From: Erythrobacter dokdonensis DSW-74
Lineage (GTDB): Bacteria > Pseudomonadota > Alphaproteobacteria > Sphingomonadales > Sphingomonadaceae
Direction: 5' to 3'
Length of the DNA stretch: 64,000 nt
NCBI RefSeq assembly: GCF_001677335.1
Contig: NZ_LZYB01000006.1
Location: forward strand, 186,001 to 250,000
The position numbers and the translations under genes were made by a program. The notes below the pieces were generated by a model. The model did not search any database and was not told where the DNA came from. It saw only the letters and a program-made list of their open reading frames with translations. Positions 1 through 9,128 of this stretch are shown here, in pieces. Position 1 is the stretch's first letter. Each line of letters begins with the position of its first letter.

Positions 1-1
1 G

Positions 2-82
2 CGTTCGATCACCGAAAAGCTCGAAAGCGAAGGCGCGGGCGCGCTGGTGGGCGGCAAGGCGCTGCCGGACTACAAGCCGTGA
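2..82 (+). CDS. C-terminal fragment of a probable MCE/MlaD-family protein (5' end outside window)
   Basis: Only the last 26 codons are present. The frame is open from base 2 to the TGA at 80-82 and the peptide ends in KALPDYKP. The identity rests on context. The next gene overlaps its stop by four bases (GTGA) and encodes an ABC-type transport auxiliary lipoprotein, a family usually encoded directly after the MCE-domain substrate-binding protein of Mla/Pqi-like phospholipid transporters. The fragment carries no diagnostic motif, so the assignment is an inference from gene order. Confidence 0.5.
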   Translation, partial: RSITEKLESEGAGALVGGKALPDYKP

Positions 83-714
83 AGGAAATGGCCGTGACGA
101 AAACAGGCATGACGAAGGTGGCTCTGCGCCTTGCCGCTCCGGCGCTGCTGGCGCTCGGGCTGGCGGGCTGCATCAGCCTTGGCGGGCCCCCGCCCGAGAG
201 CCTGCTGACCCTTAGCCCGAGCACCCGCGCGCCTGCCGGAAGCGGTGCGACGGCATCGGACGATCGCAAGGTGATCGCCGTGCTTGCGCTCGACACGCCG
301 GCCAAGCTCGACGTGTTGCGCGTGCCGGTGCAGGTGTCCGACACCGAGCTGGCCTATCTGCAGGAAGCCTTCTGGGTGGAAAAGCCCGCGCGCCTGTTCC
401 GGCATTTGCTGGGCGAGACACTGCGGGCGCGCAGCGGCGGTGCGGCGCTGGTGCTGGACGGGGACGAGACCGTGGCGCTTGCCACCACCACCTTGCGCGG
501 CACGCTGATCGACATGGGCTACGACGCGCCCACCTCTTCGGTGGTCGTGCGCTATGACGCGATCCGCGTCGATGCGCAGGGCAATGCCATTACCCGACGT
601 TTCGAAGCGCGTGAAAGCGGGGTTCCCGCGCAGGCTCGCGCGGTGGGTGCGGCACTGAACCGGGCCGCCAACGAGGTCGCGGGCCAGGCCGCCGACTGGG
701 CAGTGGGGAGCTAA
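79..714 (+). CDS. ABC-type transport auxiliary lipoprotein (PqiC/DUF330-like)
   Basis: This is a 211-residue outer-membrane-type lipoprotein. The N-terminus has a hydrophobic segment (ALLALGLAGC) ending in a lipobox LAGC, so the mature protein would begin at that cysteine and be lipid anchored in the periplasm. The body (SDTELAYLQEAFWVEKPARL, then conserved alternating strands) resembles the ABC_trans_aux family, which partners MCE-domain proteins in phospholipid transport across the envelope. The GTG start at 79 overlaps the preceding stop by four bases, suggesting translational coupling; ATG codons at 88 or 109 are alternative starts, and the signal peptide is complete with any of them. The gene meets the convergent chaperone gene tail to tail with a four-base overlap. 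Confidence 0.8.
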   Translation: MKEMAVTKTGMTKVALRLAAPALLALGLAGCISLGGPPPESLLTLSPSTRAPAGSGATASDDRKVIAVLALDTPAKLDVLRVPVQVSDTELAYLQEAFWVEKPARLFRHLLGETLRARSGGAALVLDGDETVALATTTLRGTLIDMGYDAPTSSVVVRYDAIRVDAQGNAITRRFEARESGVPAQARAVGAALNRAANEVAGQAADWAVGS

Positions 715-1415
715 ACCCGAGCCAGCCGCGCAAAGCCGCAGGCGCGCAGGAAATCGGCCTCGCGCCGCGCCCGGCGTTCCTCGGCCTCTGCGTCGCGGCC
801 CCACAGCTCTGCCTGCCATTCCTCTTCGAGACAGGCCGCCTGCCACAACGCCAGCGGGGCATCCTCGCCCTCGGCATCAAGCGCAGCCAGCGCGATAACC
901 AGCGAGGCGGCGAGCTTGGCCATCGCCTCGACGCCTGCCAGCGCGAAGGGTTGGAGCGCGGCGAGCCGCGCCTTGAGGGCGGCAAGGCTTGCCGGTGGCT
1001 GCGGCCGGTGGAGCACGCCGCTCACCCGTGTAAGGCTGATACCATGGGCCGCTTCGAAACTGGCGAGCAGGGGCTCCCACATCTCCTGCTGGCGTGCGTG
1101 AAGTGGTTCGTCAGGGTCGGCGCGGTAACACAGCGTATCGGTTTCGGCATAGGCAATGAGGCCCTCGGCCACGGCAGCCGGCCCGGATGCAACGATGTCA
1201 ATCGCGTAATCGGCCATGTCGCGCAGCGGCAGGCTTTGGGGATCGATTTTCTCGCCCTGCCGCCGCCATTCCGCCGCCAGCGCCTCGCCTAGCGCCCGCG
1301 TCGGCGCGATCTGCGGCCTACCGCCCACGGTCTTCACTGCGCGCGCGTCCAGCATCACCTGAAACCCGCCCGCGTTTTCCGCGAGCGTCACCTCGTTGTA
1401 GAACCGGCGGATCAT
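711..1415 (-). CDS. ATP12-family F1-ATPase assembly chaperone
   Basis: The 234-residue protein begins MIRRFYNEV and contains the ATP12 hallmarks: a basic N-terminus with the DARAVKTVGGRPQ segment, then LPLRDMADYAIDIV, DTLCYRADPDEPL and EEEWQAELWGRDAEAEERR near the C-terminus. In mitochondria ATP12 chaperones the alpha subunit during F1 assembly; the alphaproteobacterial homologues are presumed to do the same. The ATG at 1415 is chosen because it overlaps the stop of the upstream small membrane protein as ATGA. It is the last gene of the crcB operon; it meets the lipoprotein gene tail to tail. Confidence 0.88.
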   Translation of the reverse strand: MIRRFYNEVTLAENAGGFQVMLDARAVKTVGGRPQIAPTRALGEALAAEWRRQGEKIDPQSLPLRDMADYAIDIVASGPAAVAEGLIAYAETDTLCYRADPDEPLHARQQEMWEPLLASFEAAHGISLTRVSGVLHRPQPPASLAALKARLAALQPFALAGVEAMAKLAASLVIALAALDAEGEDAPLALWQAACLEEEWQAELWGRDAEAEERRARREADFLRACGFARLARV

Positions 1416-1642
1416 CGGCGCGTGTTGCCTTGCGATGACCATCCGCGTGCAAGCAGGCGCGGGCCGAAGAAAAAGTCGAGCAGGCCCACCACGGCAAGGC
1501 TCACGCCGAGCCAATAGGGCGCGTCGATCACCCCGCGCGCGATGGCGAGGCCCAGTATCAGCATCGCCAGCCCGCCGACGCGCACCGCGTTCAGCACAAG
1601 GTAGCGATTGCGGGTCTGCGCGTCGTCCTGTCCGCGGCTCAT
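1412..1642 (-). CDS. Small two-helix membrane protein, unknown function
   Basis: The 76-residue protein begins MSRGQDDAQTRNRYLVLN. Two hydrophobic stretches follow (about residues 20-38 and 43-60), separated by a short loop, with a basic tail. The start at 1642 overlaps the end of the HAD gene by four bases and its stop overlaps the ATP12 start by four bases, so it is embedded in a coupled operon. I recognise no family with an assigned function. Its fixed place between a phosphatase and an ATP-synthase assembly factor is suggestive but gives no function. Confidence 0.7.
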   Translation of the reverse strand: MSRGQDDAQTRNRYLVLNAVRVGGLAMLILGLAIARGVIDAPYWLGVSLAVVGLLDFFFGPRLLARGWSSQGNTRR

Positions 1643-2307
1643 GGTAGCGCCTCGGACAGGGCCGTTTCGAGCGCGGCGACGCTTTCGGCCACCGAAAGCG
1701 CCCCGCTCGCCATGAGTTCGGCGGGTGCATGATAGCCCCATGCGACCCCCACTGCGCGTACTCCAGCGCTACGAGCCATCAGCATGTCGAAGCTGGTGTC
1801 GCCAATCATCACTGCCTCCTGGCGTTCGGCGCCTGCCTCGAACAGCGCGGCCTCCAGCATCGCGGGATGCGGCTTGCTGGGGTGGCGATCGGCGGTCTGG
1901 AGCGATACGAACAGGTCGGCGATGCCGTGCGTCGCGAGACAGGCGGCGAGCCCGCGGTCGGACTTGCCGGTGGCGACCGCAAGGCTCCAGCCTGCATCGC
2001 GCAGGCCCGCCAGCAGGTCGGCGATGCCATCATACAGCGGCTCGTCGAGCAGGCCTTCTTCCCTCCGGGCGCGGAAGCTCGACTTGTAGAATTCGGTGAC
2101 CGCGCGGGTCTGTTCCTCTCCGAGATCCGGCGCTAGCTCGCGCACCGCGACCGGCAGGCTGAGACCGACCATGCGCCGCACGAGCGACGGGTCCGGCGCG
2201 GCCAGCCCCGCGCGCGAAAAGGCGCGTTCCATCGCCCAGCAGACATCGGCCTGTCCATCGACCAGCGTCCCGTCGCAGTCGAACACGGCAAGACGGGTGC
2301 GGCTCAC
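1639..2307 (-). CDS. HAD-superfamily hydrolase, subfamily IA (phosphoglycolate phosphatase-like)
   Basis: The 222-residue enzyme shows all four HAD motifs. Motif I is FDCDGTLVDGQ at residues 9-19 with the nucleophile Asp. Motif II is VATGKS. Motif III is the lysine in SKPHP, and motif IV is GDTSFDM. The helical cap between residues 20 and 90 places it in subfamily IA with Gph and similar small-molecule phosphatases. The substrate cannot be read from the sequence. It overlaps rluA-type and small membrane genes by four bases on each side. Confidence 0.85.
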   Translation of the reverse strand: MSRTRLAVFDCDGTLVDGQADVCWAMERAFSRAGLAAPDPSLVRRMVGLSLPVAVRELAPDLGEEQTRAVTEFYKSSFRARREEGLLDEPLYDGIADLLAGLRDAGWSLAVATGKSDRGLAACLATHGIADLFVSLQTADRHPSKPHPAMLEAALFEAGAERQEAVMIGDTSFDMLMARSAGVRAVGVAWGYHAPAELMASGALSVAESVAALETALSEALP

Positions 2308-3524
2308 TTGCGGGGGCCTTTCGGCTTGATCCCCGGTTTGGGCTTGGGCTTGGGCTTGGATTTCAGGCCGGGCCTGGCCTTGCCCTTCTTCGCCGCCACC
2401 GTGCTGCGGGCGCGGCGGGGCGCGCGGGTTTCCTTGCGCGTCTGCTTGAAGTGGCGGCGGGCGGCCTGCTTTTTCTCCTCGGGCGTCTTTTCGGGCGTTT
2501 CCTCGCGCAGGGGCGAAGCATCCGACAGGGCCGGATCAAAGCCCAGCACCTCCATGCTCATGGCGAAATGCTGCGGCAGTTCGGCGGTGACGTCTAGCTT
2601 GCCGCCCCCCTCCTTGTTCTTGGCCCCCTCTCCCGCCTTGGGCTCGGTGATGATGAGGCGGCGCGCATGCAGGTGCATCTTGCGGCTGACCGCGCCGGTA
2701 AGGAAGGCATCCTGCCCCCCATACTTGCCATCGCCCACGATCGGGTGGCCGATTGCCGCCATGTGGACGCGCAGCTGGTGGGTGCGGCCGGTCAGCGGTT
2801 CGAGCTCCACCCACGCCGCGCGCTGGCCCGCACGGTCGACGACGCGATAGCGGGTCTTGGCCGCCGCGCCGTTTTCCTCGTCGATATGCATCTTCTCGCC
2901 GCCGGTGCCAGGCTGCTTGGCGAGGGGCGCGTCGATCACGCCTTCGGCCAGCTGCGGCACGCCGACGACCAGCGCCCAGTAGACCTTGCGCGCAGAGCGG
3001 CTGGCGAAGCGCTTGGAGAAACTCGCAGCAGCCCCCGGCGTGCGGGCGATCAGCAAGACGCCCGAAGTATCCTTGTCGAGCCGGTGGACGAGGCGCGGGC
3101 GCGGGGCATCGCTTTCGACAAAGGCATCGAGCAGCCCGTCGACATGCTTGGTGGTCTTGCTGCCGCCCTGCGTGGCAAGGCCGGGGGGCTTGTTCAGCAC
3201 GATCGCGGTGGGCGTCTCGCGGATCACCATCTCGCGCGCCTCGGCGATCTGTTCGGGGCTGAGCGGGCGGGCGCGGGGGGCAGAGGGCTTGCGCTGCGCA
3301 TCCTCGCCGCCGGGCGGAACCCGCAGCACCTGCCCGGCCGCCAGCCGATCTTCCGGCTTGGCGCGCTTTCCGTCGACCCGGATCTGCCCGGTTCGCGCCC
3401 AGCGCGAGACGGTCGCAAAGCCGACCTGCGGGAGGTTGCGCTTGAACCAGCGGTCGAGCCGGATTCCGTCATCATCCTCGCCAACGGTGAACTGGCGCAC
3501 GTTGTCGGTATCGGTCCGGGTCAT
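2304..3524 (-). CDS. RluA-family 23S rRNA pseudouridine synthase with basic C-terminal tail
   Basis: The 406-residue protein has an N-terminal S4 RNA-binding domain (about residues 10-75, IRLDRWFKRNLPQ) and then the RluA catalytic domain. The catalytic aspartate lies in the HRLDKDTSG motif near residue 145, and GRTHQLRVH is also intact. It isomerises uridines to pseudouridine in rRNA, RluC-like by architecture. Unusually, the last 75 or so residues are a low-complexity Lys/Arg/Pro tail ending in KPKPKPKPG-type repeats, probably an added RNA-binding extension. Start and stop each overlap a neighbour by four bases. Confidence 0.88.
   Translation of the reverse strand: MTRTDTDNVRQFTVGEDDDGIRLDRWFKRNLPQVGFATVSRWARTGQIRVDGKRAKPEDRLAAGQVLRVPPGGEDAQRKPSAPRARPLSPEQIAEAREMVIRETPTAIVLNKPPGLATQGGSKTTKHVDGLLDAFVESDAPRPRLVHRLDKDTSGVLLIARTPGAAASFSKRFASRSARKVYWALVVGVPQLAEGVIDAPLAKQPGTGGEKMHIDEENGAAAKTRYRVVDRAGQRAAWVELEPLTGRTHQLRVHMAAIGHPIVGDGKYGGQDAFLTGAVSRKMHLHARRLIITEPKAGEGAKNKEGGGKLDVTAELPQHFAMSMEVLGFDPALSDASPLREETPEKTPEEKKQAARRHFKQTRKETRAPRRARSTVAAKKGKARPGLKSKPKPKPKPGIKPKGPRK
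2338..2359. repeat. Short TTGGGC hexamer repeat inside the rluA-type gene
   Basis: Three full copies and a partial fourth copy of TTGGGC occur in tandem and encode the Lys-Pro repeats at the C-terminus of the pseudouridine synthase. The repeat unit is six bases, so copy-number change would stay in frame. Confidence 0.7.
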
Positions 3525-3934
3525 TGGACGCTCTGCGCGGCCACGAGGCCGATGATCATCGCCGCCATGCCTGCGACCAGCGAGGCTGCGGCATAGCCCA
3601 GCGCGAAGCCCGCTTCACCACGGTGAAGCATCGTCACCATTTCGGCGCTGAAGGCGCTGAAGGTGGTAAAGCCGCCGAGCACGCCGACGCCGATCAGCAA
3701 CCGCATGGTCTCGGCAGTCTGGGCCGCGATACCGCCGCGCGCCAGCCAGCCCAGCAGCACGCCCATTGCCAGGCTGCCGGCGATGTTCACCGCCAGCGTT
3801 CCCCATGGAAAGCTGTTGCCCGCACCCGCCAGCCGCGCGACGCCAAGCCCGACCTGATAGCGCAGCACCGCGCCAATCGCGCCGCCGAGGGCGACGTTGA
3901 GGCTTGCGGATAGAGGGGAGAGTTCAGAGTTCAT
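3521..3934 (-). CDS. crcB: Fluoride efflux channel CrcB (Fluc)
   Basis: The 137-residue protein has four predicted membrane helices and the Fluc family motifs GGAIGAVLRY near the N-terminus, GTLAVNIAGS in the second helix and GGFTTFSAFSAE with the TM3 break and the ion-coordinating Phe/Thr/Ser residues. It forms a dual-topology dimer that exports fluoride from the cytoplasm. ATG 3934 is preferred over 3946 because the family usually begins within about 12 residues of the first helix. It is the first gene of the minus-strand operon; I see no clear fluoride riboswitch upstream. Confidence 0.93.
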   Translation of the reverse strand: MNSELSPLSASLNVALGGAIGAVLRYQVGLGVARLAGAGNSFPWGTLAVNIAGSLAMGVLLGWLARGGIAAQTAETMRLLIGVGVLGGFTTFSAFSAEMVTMLHRGEAGFALGYAAASLVAGMAAMIIGLVAAQSVQ

Positions 3935-4165
3935 GGCCCCGCCCATAGCGAGGGCAGGGCGCTCTGCCTAGCGTGGGTCGCACCCCGCCCGACATACCTC
4001 GCGCGCTCGCGGCTTGCCTTTCGGGCGCTGTTGGACTATCGGGGCGCGGTTTGAAGGGCGGCTCCTGCTTGGGATTCGCCCGCGTTCCATTGGCAATACA
4101 CCGCGCATCCCCGCGAGAATCGAGGCGGGCTATGGGCGTTTGAGGAAATGAGGTAGTCGTCACTT

Positions 4166-4372
4166 ATGCAAATCATCGTTCGCGATAACAATGTCGATCA
4201 AGCCCTGCGCGCGCTCAAGAAGAAGCTGCAGCGCGAAGGCGTTTATCGCGAGATGAAGCTGCGTCGCCACTACGAGAAGCCCTCGGAAAAGCGCGCCCGT
4301 GAAAAGGCTGCCGCCGTGCGCCGCGCCCGCAAGCTCGAGCGCAAGCGGATGGAGCGCGACGGGGTCAAGTAA
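4166..4372 (+). CDS. rpsU: 30S ribosomal protein S21
   Basis: The 68-residue, very basic protein begins [20 protein letters not shown] and has the S21 signature [16 protein letters not shown], followed by an arginine/lysine helix. S21 binds the 30S subunit near the anti-Shine-Dalgarno region. A purine-rich GAGGAAATGAGG segment precedes the start by about 13 bases. A separate hairpin with a T run follows 66 bases downstream. The 230-base leader between crcB and rpsU holds no other gene that I can see. Confidence 0.96.
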   Translation: MQIIVRDNNVDQALRALKKKLQREGVYREMKLRRHYEKPSEKRAREKAAAVRRARKLERKRMERDGVK

Positions 4373-4437
4373 TCCCGTTCTCAAGCGCTGTTTTCCTAGC
4401 GGAAGCCGCTTGAATACCTCTTTGCGATAAGCCATCA

Positions 4438-4464
4438 GGGCGCGGCTCATCCCCGCGCCCTTTT
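4438..4464 (+). terminator. Rho-independent terminator downstream of rpsU
   Basis: A perfect 8-bp GC stem (GGGCGCGG with CCGCGCCC) closes a 7-base loop and is followed directly by TTTT. It separates rpsU from the FKBP gene. Confidence 0.8.
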
Positions 4465-4510
4465 GCCGTGCAATCACGGCGCAGGTCGCGCCGTCACTCA
4501 GGACCACACC

Positions 4511-5095
4511 ATGACCGAGATCACCCGCGTTCCGATCCAGCCCGTCGCCAAGGGCTCGCTGACCAAGCTATGGATCGGCGTCATCCTTGCCATCGCCGTG
4601 GGTGCGGGGCTCGCCTGGTCGGCGGTGCCGCGCGGGCTCGACGTCGATACCATCACTGCAGGTACCGGCCCGACGCCGCAGACCGGCGACGTCCTGTTCA
4701 TCAAGTACAAGGGCAAGCTGGCTGCCGACGGCACGGTGTTTGACGAATCGCGCGACATCCCGCTGCCCGTCGAAGGCATCTTCCCCGAAGGCACACCCTT
4801 CCCGATCGAGGAAGGCGCGACCATCCCGGGCTTCTTCGAGGGGCTGAAGCAGATGCAGAAAGGCGGAAAATACACGCTCTTCATCCCCGCCGACATGGCC
4901 TATGGTTCCGAGCCGCCGCCGGGCGCGCCGATCCCGCCCAATGCCGATCTCGAATTCGAGATCGAGGTGATCGATGTGATGAGCCAGCAGACCTTCGAGC
5001 GCAATCTCTCGATCCTGCAACAAGCGATGCAGGGTCAGATGGGGCAGGGCGGTCCGGGTGGTCCGGTGGGTGCGCCGCCGGTGCCGGGTCAGTAA
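4511..5095 (+). CDS. FKBP-type peptidyl-prolyl cis-trans isomerase, membrane anchored
   Basis: The 194-residue protein has one N-terminal hydrophobic anchor (about residues 20-40, [18 protein letters not shown]) and then an FKBP domain (about 50-160). Typical FKBP elements are [23 protein letters not shown], the [22 protein letters not shown] segment in two parts, and [19 protein letters not shown] with the conserved Tyr and Pro residues. It speeds proline isomerisation in exported proteins, probably on the periplasmic face. The tail is Gly/Pro/Gln rich. The ATG at 4511 gives a normal N-terminus; an in-frame upstream ATG at 4463 would fall in the rpsU terminator. It ends 10 bases before gatC. 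Confidence 0.9.
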   Translation: MTEITRVPIQPVAKGSLTKLWIGVILAIAVGAGLAWSAVPRGLDVDTITAGTGPTPQTGDVLFIKYKGKLAADGTVFDESRDIPLPVEGIFPEGTPFPIEEGATIPGFFEGLKQMQKGGKYTLFIPADMAYGSEPPPGAPIPPNADLEFEIEVIDVMSQQTFERNLSILQQAMQGQMGQGGPGGPVGAPPVPGQ

Positions 5096-5105
5096 GGAGG
5101 CGCGC

Positions 5106-5408
5106 ATGTCGGTCGACAAGGCAACCGTCGCCAAGATCGCGTCGCTGGCGCGCATCCGCATGGACGATGATGCGCTGGAACGGATGGTCCCCGAATTGAA
5201 CGGCATCCTCCAGTGGGTCGAACAGCTGGGCGAGGTCGACGTGACCGGGATCGAGCCGATGGCGGCGGTGATCCCCAACACCCTTCGTCTGCGCGATGAC
5301 GTGGTCGATGCCGATCCGCTAACCGGCGGCGGCAAGCAGGCCGATGTGCTCGCCAACGCGCCTGCTGCCGAGCATGGTTTCTTCGGCGTTCCGAAAGTGA
5401 TCGAATAG
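5106..5408 (+). CDS. gatC: Asp-tRNA(Asn)/Glu-tRNA(Gln) amidotransferase subunit C
   Basis: The 100-residue protein begins [17 protein letters not shown], the typical GatC start, and ends with the [10 protein letters not shown] motif. GatC wraps around and stabilises GatA in the GatCAB complex that converts misacylated Glu-tRNA(Gln) and Asp-tRNA(Asn). A strong AAGGAGG ribosome site precedes ATG 5106. gatA starts two bases after the stop. Confidence 0.95.
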   Translation: MSVDKATVAKIASLARIRMDDDALERMVPELNGILQWVEQLGEVDVTGIEPMAAVIPNTLRLRDDVVDADPLTGGGKQADVLANAPAAEHGFFGVPKVIE

Positions 5409-5409
5409 C

Positions 5410-6891
5410 ATGACCGACCTGACCTCTCTTGGTGTCAAGGACATCCGCGACGGCGTTCGTGGTGGCAGCTTCACCGCCCGCGAAGTGGCGGAAGCTTTCA
5501 ATACCGCAGTGGCCGAAGCCGCCGCGCTCAACGCCTTCATCGTCACCACCCCGGATCACGCGCTTGCCGCCGCCGACAAGGTGGACGCGGCGCGTGCTGC
5601 TGGCGAGGAACTGGGCCGCATGGCAGGCGTGCCGATCGGCATGAAGGACCTGTTTGCTACCCATGGCGTGCAGACCACCGCTGCGAGCCACATTCTCGAA
5701 GGCTTCGAGCCTCGTTATGAATCCACCGTCTCGCAGAAGCTGTGGGACGCGGGCGCAGGGATGCTGGGCAAGCTCAACCTCGACCAGTTCGCGATGGGTT
5801 CGTCGAACGAGACGAGTTATTTTGGCAATGTCACCTCGCCGTGGAAGAAGGCCGGTTCCAACGCGGCCATGTCGCCCGGCGGGTCCTCGGGCGGTTCCTC
5901 GGCGGCTGTGGCTGCGCGAATTGCGCCTGCCGCGACCGGCACCGACACCGGCGGCTCGATCCGCCAGCCCGCGGCCTTTACCGGCATCTGCGGGATCAAG
6001 CCGACCTATGGCCGCTGTTCGCGCTGGGGCATCGTCGCTTTCGCCTCGTCGCTCGATCAGGCCGGGCCGATGGCGCGCTCGGTGGAAGATTGCGCGATCA
6101 TGCTTGGCGCCATGGCCGGCTTCGATCCCAAGGATGCAACTTCGCTGCAGATGGACGTTCCCGACTGGGAAGCCGCGCTGAACAGCGACCTGCGCGGCAA
6201 AAAGGTCGGCATCCCGCGCGAATACCGGATGGCGGGCACCGATCAAGCGATCCTCGATTCGTGGGAGCAGGGCAAGGCGTGGCTGAAGGACGCGGGCGCG
6301 GAGATCGTCGACGTCTCGCTGCCGCACACCAAATATGCGCTGCCCGCCTATTACATCGTCGCCCCCGCCGAGGCATCGAGCAACCTCGCACGCTATGACG
6401 GGGTGCGTTATGGCATGCGCGATCTGCCCGATGGCGTCGGCCTGCAGGATATGTATGCCGCCACCCGCGCCGCCGGGTTCGGGGACGAGGTCAAGCGCCG
6501 CATCCTGATCGGCACCTATGTGCTCTCGGCGGGCTTCTATGATGCCTATTACACGCAGGCGCAGAAGGTTCGCGCGCTGGTGGCCCGCGATTTCGAGCGT
6601 GCCTTCGAGCAGTGCGACGTGATCCTCGCGCCGACCACGCCGACGGCGAGCTTCCCGCTGGGTTCGATGAACGAAGACCCGCTGACGATGTATCTGAACG
6701 ACGTCTTCGCGGTCCCCGCCAGCCTCGCGGGCCTTCCCGCGATGAGCGTTCCGGCGACGGTCAACGCCGATGGCCTTCCGCTTGGGTTGCAACTCGTGGG
6801 CCGCCCGTTCGACGAACAGGGCGTGCTCGATGCGGGGCTGGCGATCCAGGAACGCGCGGGTTTCACCGCGATGCCGGACAAGTGGTGGTGA
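5410..6891 (+). CDS. gatA: Asp-tRNA(Asn)/Glu-tRNA(Gln) amidotransferase subunit A
   Basis: The 493-residue amidase-signature enzyme carries the catalytic Ser-cisSer-Lys triad: the lysine in GIPMKDLF-like [10 protein letters not shown] near residue 79, the cis-serine in the glycine/serine-rich [14 protein letters not shown], and the nucleophile serine in [12 protein letters not shown]. It hydrolyses glutamine and channels ammonia to GatB. Its length is normal. Its stop overlaps a GTG-started small ORF that separates it from gatB. Confidence 0.97.
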   Translation: MTDLTSLGVKDIRDGVRGGSFTAREVAEAFNTAVAEAAALNAFIVTTPDHALAAADKVDAARAAGEELGRMAGVPIGMKDLFATHGVQTTAASHILEGFEPRYESTVSQKLWDAGAGMLGKLNLDQFAMGSSNETSYFGNVTSPWKKAGSNAAMSPGGSSGGSSAAVAARIAPAATGTDTGGSIRQPAAFTGICGIKPTYGRCSRWGIVAFASSLDQAGPMARSVEDCAIMLGAMAGFDPKDATSLQMDVPDWEAALNSDLRGKKVGIPREYRMAGTDQAILDSWEQGKAWLKDAGAEIVDVSLPHTKYALPAYYIVAPAEASSNLARYDGVRYGMRDLPDGVGLQDMYAATRAAGFGDEVKRRILIGTYVLSAGFYDAYYTQAQKVRALVARDFERAFEQCDVILAPTTPTASFPLGSMNEDPLTMYLNDVFAVPASLAGLPAMSVPATVNADGLPLGLQLVGRPFDEQGVLDAGLAIQERAGFTAMPDKWW

Positions 6892-7046
6892 GTCTCGATA
6901 CGCCGCTGCTGCTTGCCGGGATCGGCATTGCCCTTGCGGTGCCGGTGACCTTCATGGTCGCGAATTGGGTCAGGAAGAACGTCGATCACGGCGAGATGCG
7001 GTTCGGGCCGGATGGCAAGGTGATCGAGGACGAGGAAGTGAAATGA
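6888..7046 (+). CDS. 52-residue single-helix membrane protein between gatA and gatB
   Basis: The reading frame from GTG 6888 overlaps the gatA stop as GTGA and its own stop overlaps the gatB start as ATGA, so it tiles the gap exactly. The product has one hydrophobic helix (about residues 7-26, [20 protein letters not shown]) followed by a charged tail ending VIEDEEVK. It has no known domain. The tiled position and clean membrane-helix/charged-tail pattern support a real gene; the non-ATG start and small size limit confidence. Confidence 0.6.
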   Translation: MSLDTPLLLAGIGIALAVPVTFMVANWVRKNVDHGEMRFGPDGKVIEDEEVK

Positions 7047-8539
7047 GCAACTACCGCATTCAGGGCGCTACCGGCGAATGGGAGGTCGTGATCGGCCTTG
7101 AAGTCCACGCGCAGGTGACCTCGAACTCCAAGCTGTTCAGTGGTGCGGCGACCGCGTTCGGGGCCGAGCCGAACAGCCAGGTCTCCCTCGTCGATGCCGC
7201 GATGCCGGGTATGCTGCCCGTGCCCAACCGCGAATGCATCCGCCAGGCGGTGCGCACCGGCATGGCGATCGAGGCGCAGATCAACGCGTGGTCGCGGTTC
7301 GACCGCAAGAACTACTTCTACGCCGACTTGCCGCAGGGCTACCAGATCAGCCAGCTCTATCACCCGCTGGTGGGTGAGGGCTCGTTGCTGATCGAGGCGG
7401 ACGAGAAGGCGGGCATTCCCGAAGACAAGGTCATCGGCATCGAGCGCATCCACGTCGAACAGGACGCGGGCAAGCTGATGCACGATCAGCACCCGACCAT
7501 GTCCTATGTCGACCTCAACCGCTCGGGCGTGGCGCTGATGGAGATCGTCTCCAAGCCCGACATGCGCTCGCCCGCGGAAGCCGGGGCCTATGTGAGGAAG
7601 CTGCGCAGCATCCTGCGCTATGTCGGAAGCTGCGACGGCAATATGGAAGAAGGCTCGATGCGCGCCGACGTCAACGTCTCGGTGCGCCGCCCCGGCGAGC
7701 CGTTCGGCACCCGCACCGAGACCAAGAACGTCAACTCCGTGCGCTTCGTCATGCAGGCGATCGAGCATGAGGCGATGCGGCAGGTCGATGTGCTGGAAGC
7801 CGGCGGCACGGTGGTGCAGGAAACCCGCCTGTTCGACCCCGGCACCGGCACCACGCGCACCATGCGCAGCAAGGAAGACGCGCACGACTATCGCTACTTC
7901 CCCGATCCCGATCTGCTGCCGCTGGTGCTGGAGGAGGATTTCCTAGCCGAATGCCGCGCCAGCCTGCCGGAGCTGCCCGATGCCAAGCGCAAGCGTTACG
8001 TCGAGGTGCTTGGCCTCACGCCCTACAACGCGCGTGAGCTGACCGCCGAGGTCGAAACCTTCGCCCGCTTTGAAACCCTGCTGGCCGAAACCGCAAACAC
8101 CATTGGCAAGGTTGAACCCGAGGTCGCCACGCAGGTCGCCAACTGGTCGCTCTCGGTCGCGCCGGGGGTGGTCAAGGCGCTGGGCGACGAGGGTGATCCC
8201 GCCAATGCCACCGCAGCCGCGCAGGCGGCGATCCTCGCGATGCAGGACAAGGGCGAGATCAGCGGCGGACAGGCCAAGGAAATCTTCGAGATCGTGCTGA
8301 AGACCGGCCGCGATCCGGCCGAAATCGCCGAAGCCGAAGGTCTGAAGCAGGTCTCCGATACCGGCGCGATCGAAGCCGCGATCGATGCCGTCATCGCCGC
8401 CAATCCCGACAAGGTCGAGGACTATCGCGGCGGCAAGGACAAGCTGTTCGGTTTCTTTGTCGGCCAGGTGATGAAGGCGATGGCGGGCAAGGCCAATCCG
8501 GGCGTGGTCAACCAGCTGCTGAAGGACAAGCTGGGCTGA
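7043..8539 (+). CDS. gatB: Asp-tRNA(Asn)/Glu-tRNA(Gln) amidotransferase subunit B
   Basis: The 498-residue protein has the GatB core motif [12 protein letters not shown] at the N-terminus, the kinase-like region with [23 protein letters not shown] [10 protein letters not shown], and [17 protein letters not shown], and a C-terminal YqeY-like tRNA-binding domain (about residues 350-498). It phosphorylates the tRNA-bound Glu or Asp and amidates it with ammonia from GatA. ATG 7043 is chosen over upstream in-frame codons because it gives the conserved N-terminus. Confidence 0.96.
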   Translation: MSNYRIQGATGEWEVVIGLEVHAQVTSNSKLFSGAATAFGAEPNSQVSLVDAAMPGMLPVPNRECIRQAVRTGMAIEAQINAWSRFDRKNYFYADLPQGYQISQLYHPLVGEGSLLIEADEKAGIPEDKVIGIERIHVEQDAGKLMHDQHPTMSYVDLNRSGVALMEIVSKPDMRSPAEAGAYVRKLRSILRYVGSCDGNMEEGSMRADVNVSVRRPGEPFGTRTETKNVNSVRFVMQAIEHEAMRQVDVLEAGGTVVQETRLFDPGTGTTRTMRSKEDAHDYRYFPDPDLLPLVLEEDFLAECRASLPELPDAKRKRYVEVLGLTPYNARELTAEVETFARFETLLAETANTIGKVEPEVATQVANWSLSVAPGVVKALGDEGDPANATAAAQAAILAMQDKGEISGGQAKEIFEIVLKTGRDPAEIAEAEGLKQVSDTGAIEAAIDAVIAANPDKVEDYRGGKDKLFGFFVGQVMKAMAGKANPGVVNQLLKDKLG

Positions 8540-8553
8540 GGCCAAAGACCCGC

Positions 8554-9024
8554 ATGGGCCTCGTCCCGATGACCGCCATCGTCCTCGTCCAGCCCGAAAT
8601 CCCCGGCAATACCGGGGCGGTGGGGCGTACCTGTGTGGCGCTGGATATGGAGTTGATCCTGATCCACCCCTTGGGGTTCGAGATAAGCGACAAGCGGGTG
8701 AAACGCTCGGGCCTCGATTACTGGCCGCATGTGCGGCTGACCGAATATGCCAGCTGGGAGGCTTTCCTCACGGCGCGCACTCCGCGTCCCGACCAGCTGT
8801 TCCTGTTCGAGGAGTACGGCGCGCGCTCGTTCTATGAGCCCGACTATCCCGAAGACGCCTTTCTGGTGTTCGGCCAGGAGACCAAAGGCATCCCGCAGGC
8901 GATCATCGACCAGCACCCTGAGCGGCTGTTCAAGCTTCCGATGCGATCCGATGTCATCCGCTCACTGAACCTTGCCAACACCGTTGCGGCAGCGGCCTAT
9001 CAGGCGCTGCGCGGCAAGCTTTAG
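8554..9024 (+). CDS. trmL: tRNA (cytidine(34)-2'-O)-methyltransferase, SPOUT family
   Basis: The 156-residue SPOUT methyltransferase has the three knot motifs: LVQPEIPGNTGAVGRTC at the N-terminus, LVFGQETKGIP in the middle and MRSDVIRSLNLANTVAAAAY near the end. TrmL methylates the wobble nucleotide of certain leucine tRNAs. The first ATG at 8554 is given; ATG 8569 (MTAIVLVQPE) matches the usual family start equally well. It follows gatB closely and probably shares its transcript. Confidence 0.92.
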   Translation: MGLVPMTAIVLVQPEIPGNTGAVGRTCVALDMELILIHPLGFEISDKRVKRSGLDYWPHVRLTEYASWEAFLTARTPRPDQLFLFEEYGARSFYEPDYPEDAFLVFGQETKGIPQAIIDQHPERLFKLPMRSDVIRSLNLANTVAAAAYQALRGKL

Positions 9025-9128
9025 GTTATCCACCTCAATATTTGATCGCGCCAGAATCGGCCTGCTTGTCGCATCTGCCGACTTGTGCGAATTCGCAGGC
9101 AGGGATCACAACGGGGGAACCTTACACT

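Noticed and set aside
5089..6792. 567-codon minus-strand frame opposite gatA
   Set aside because: gatA is unambiguous. The antisense frame shows only composition bias.
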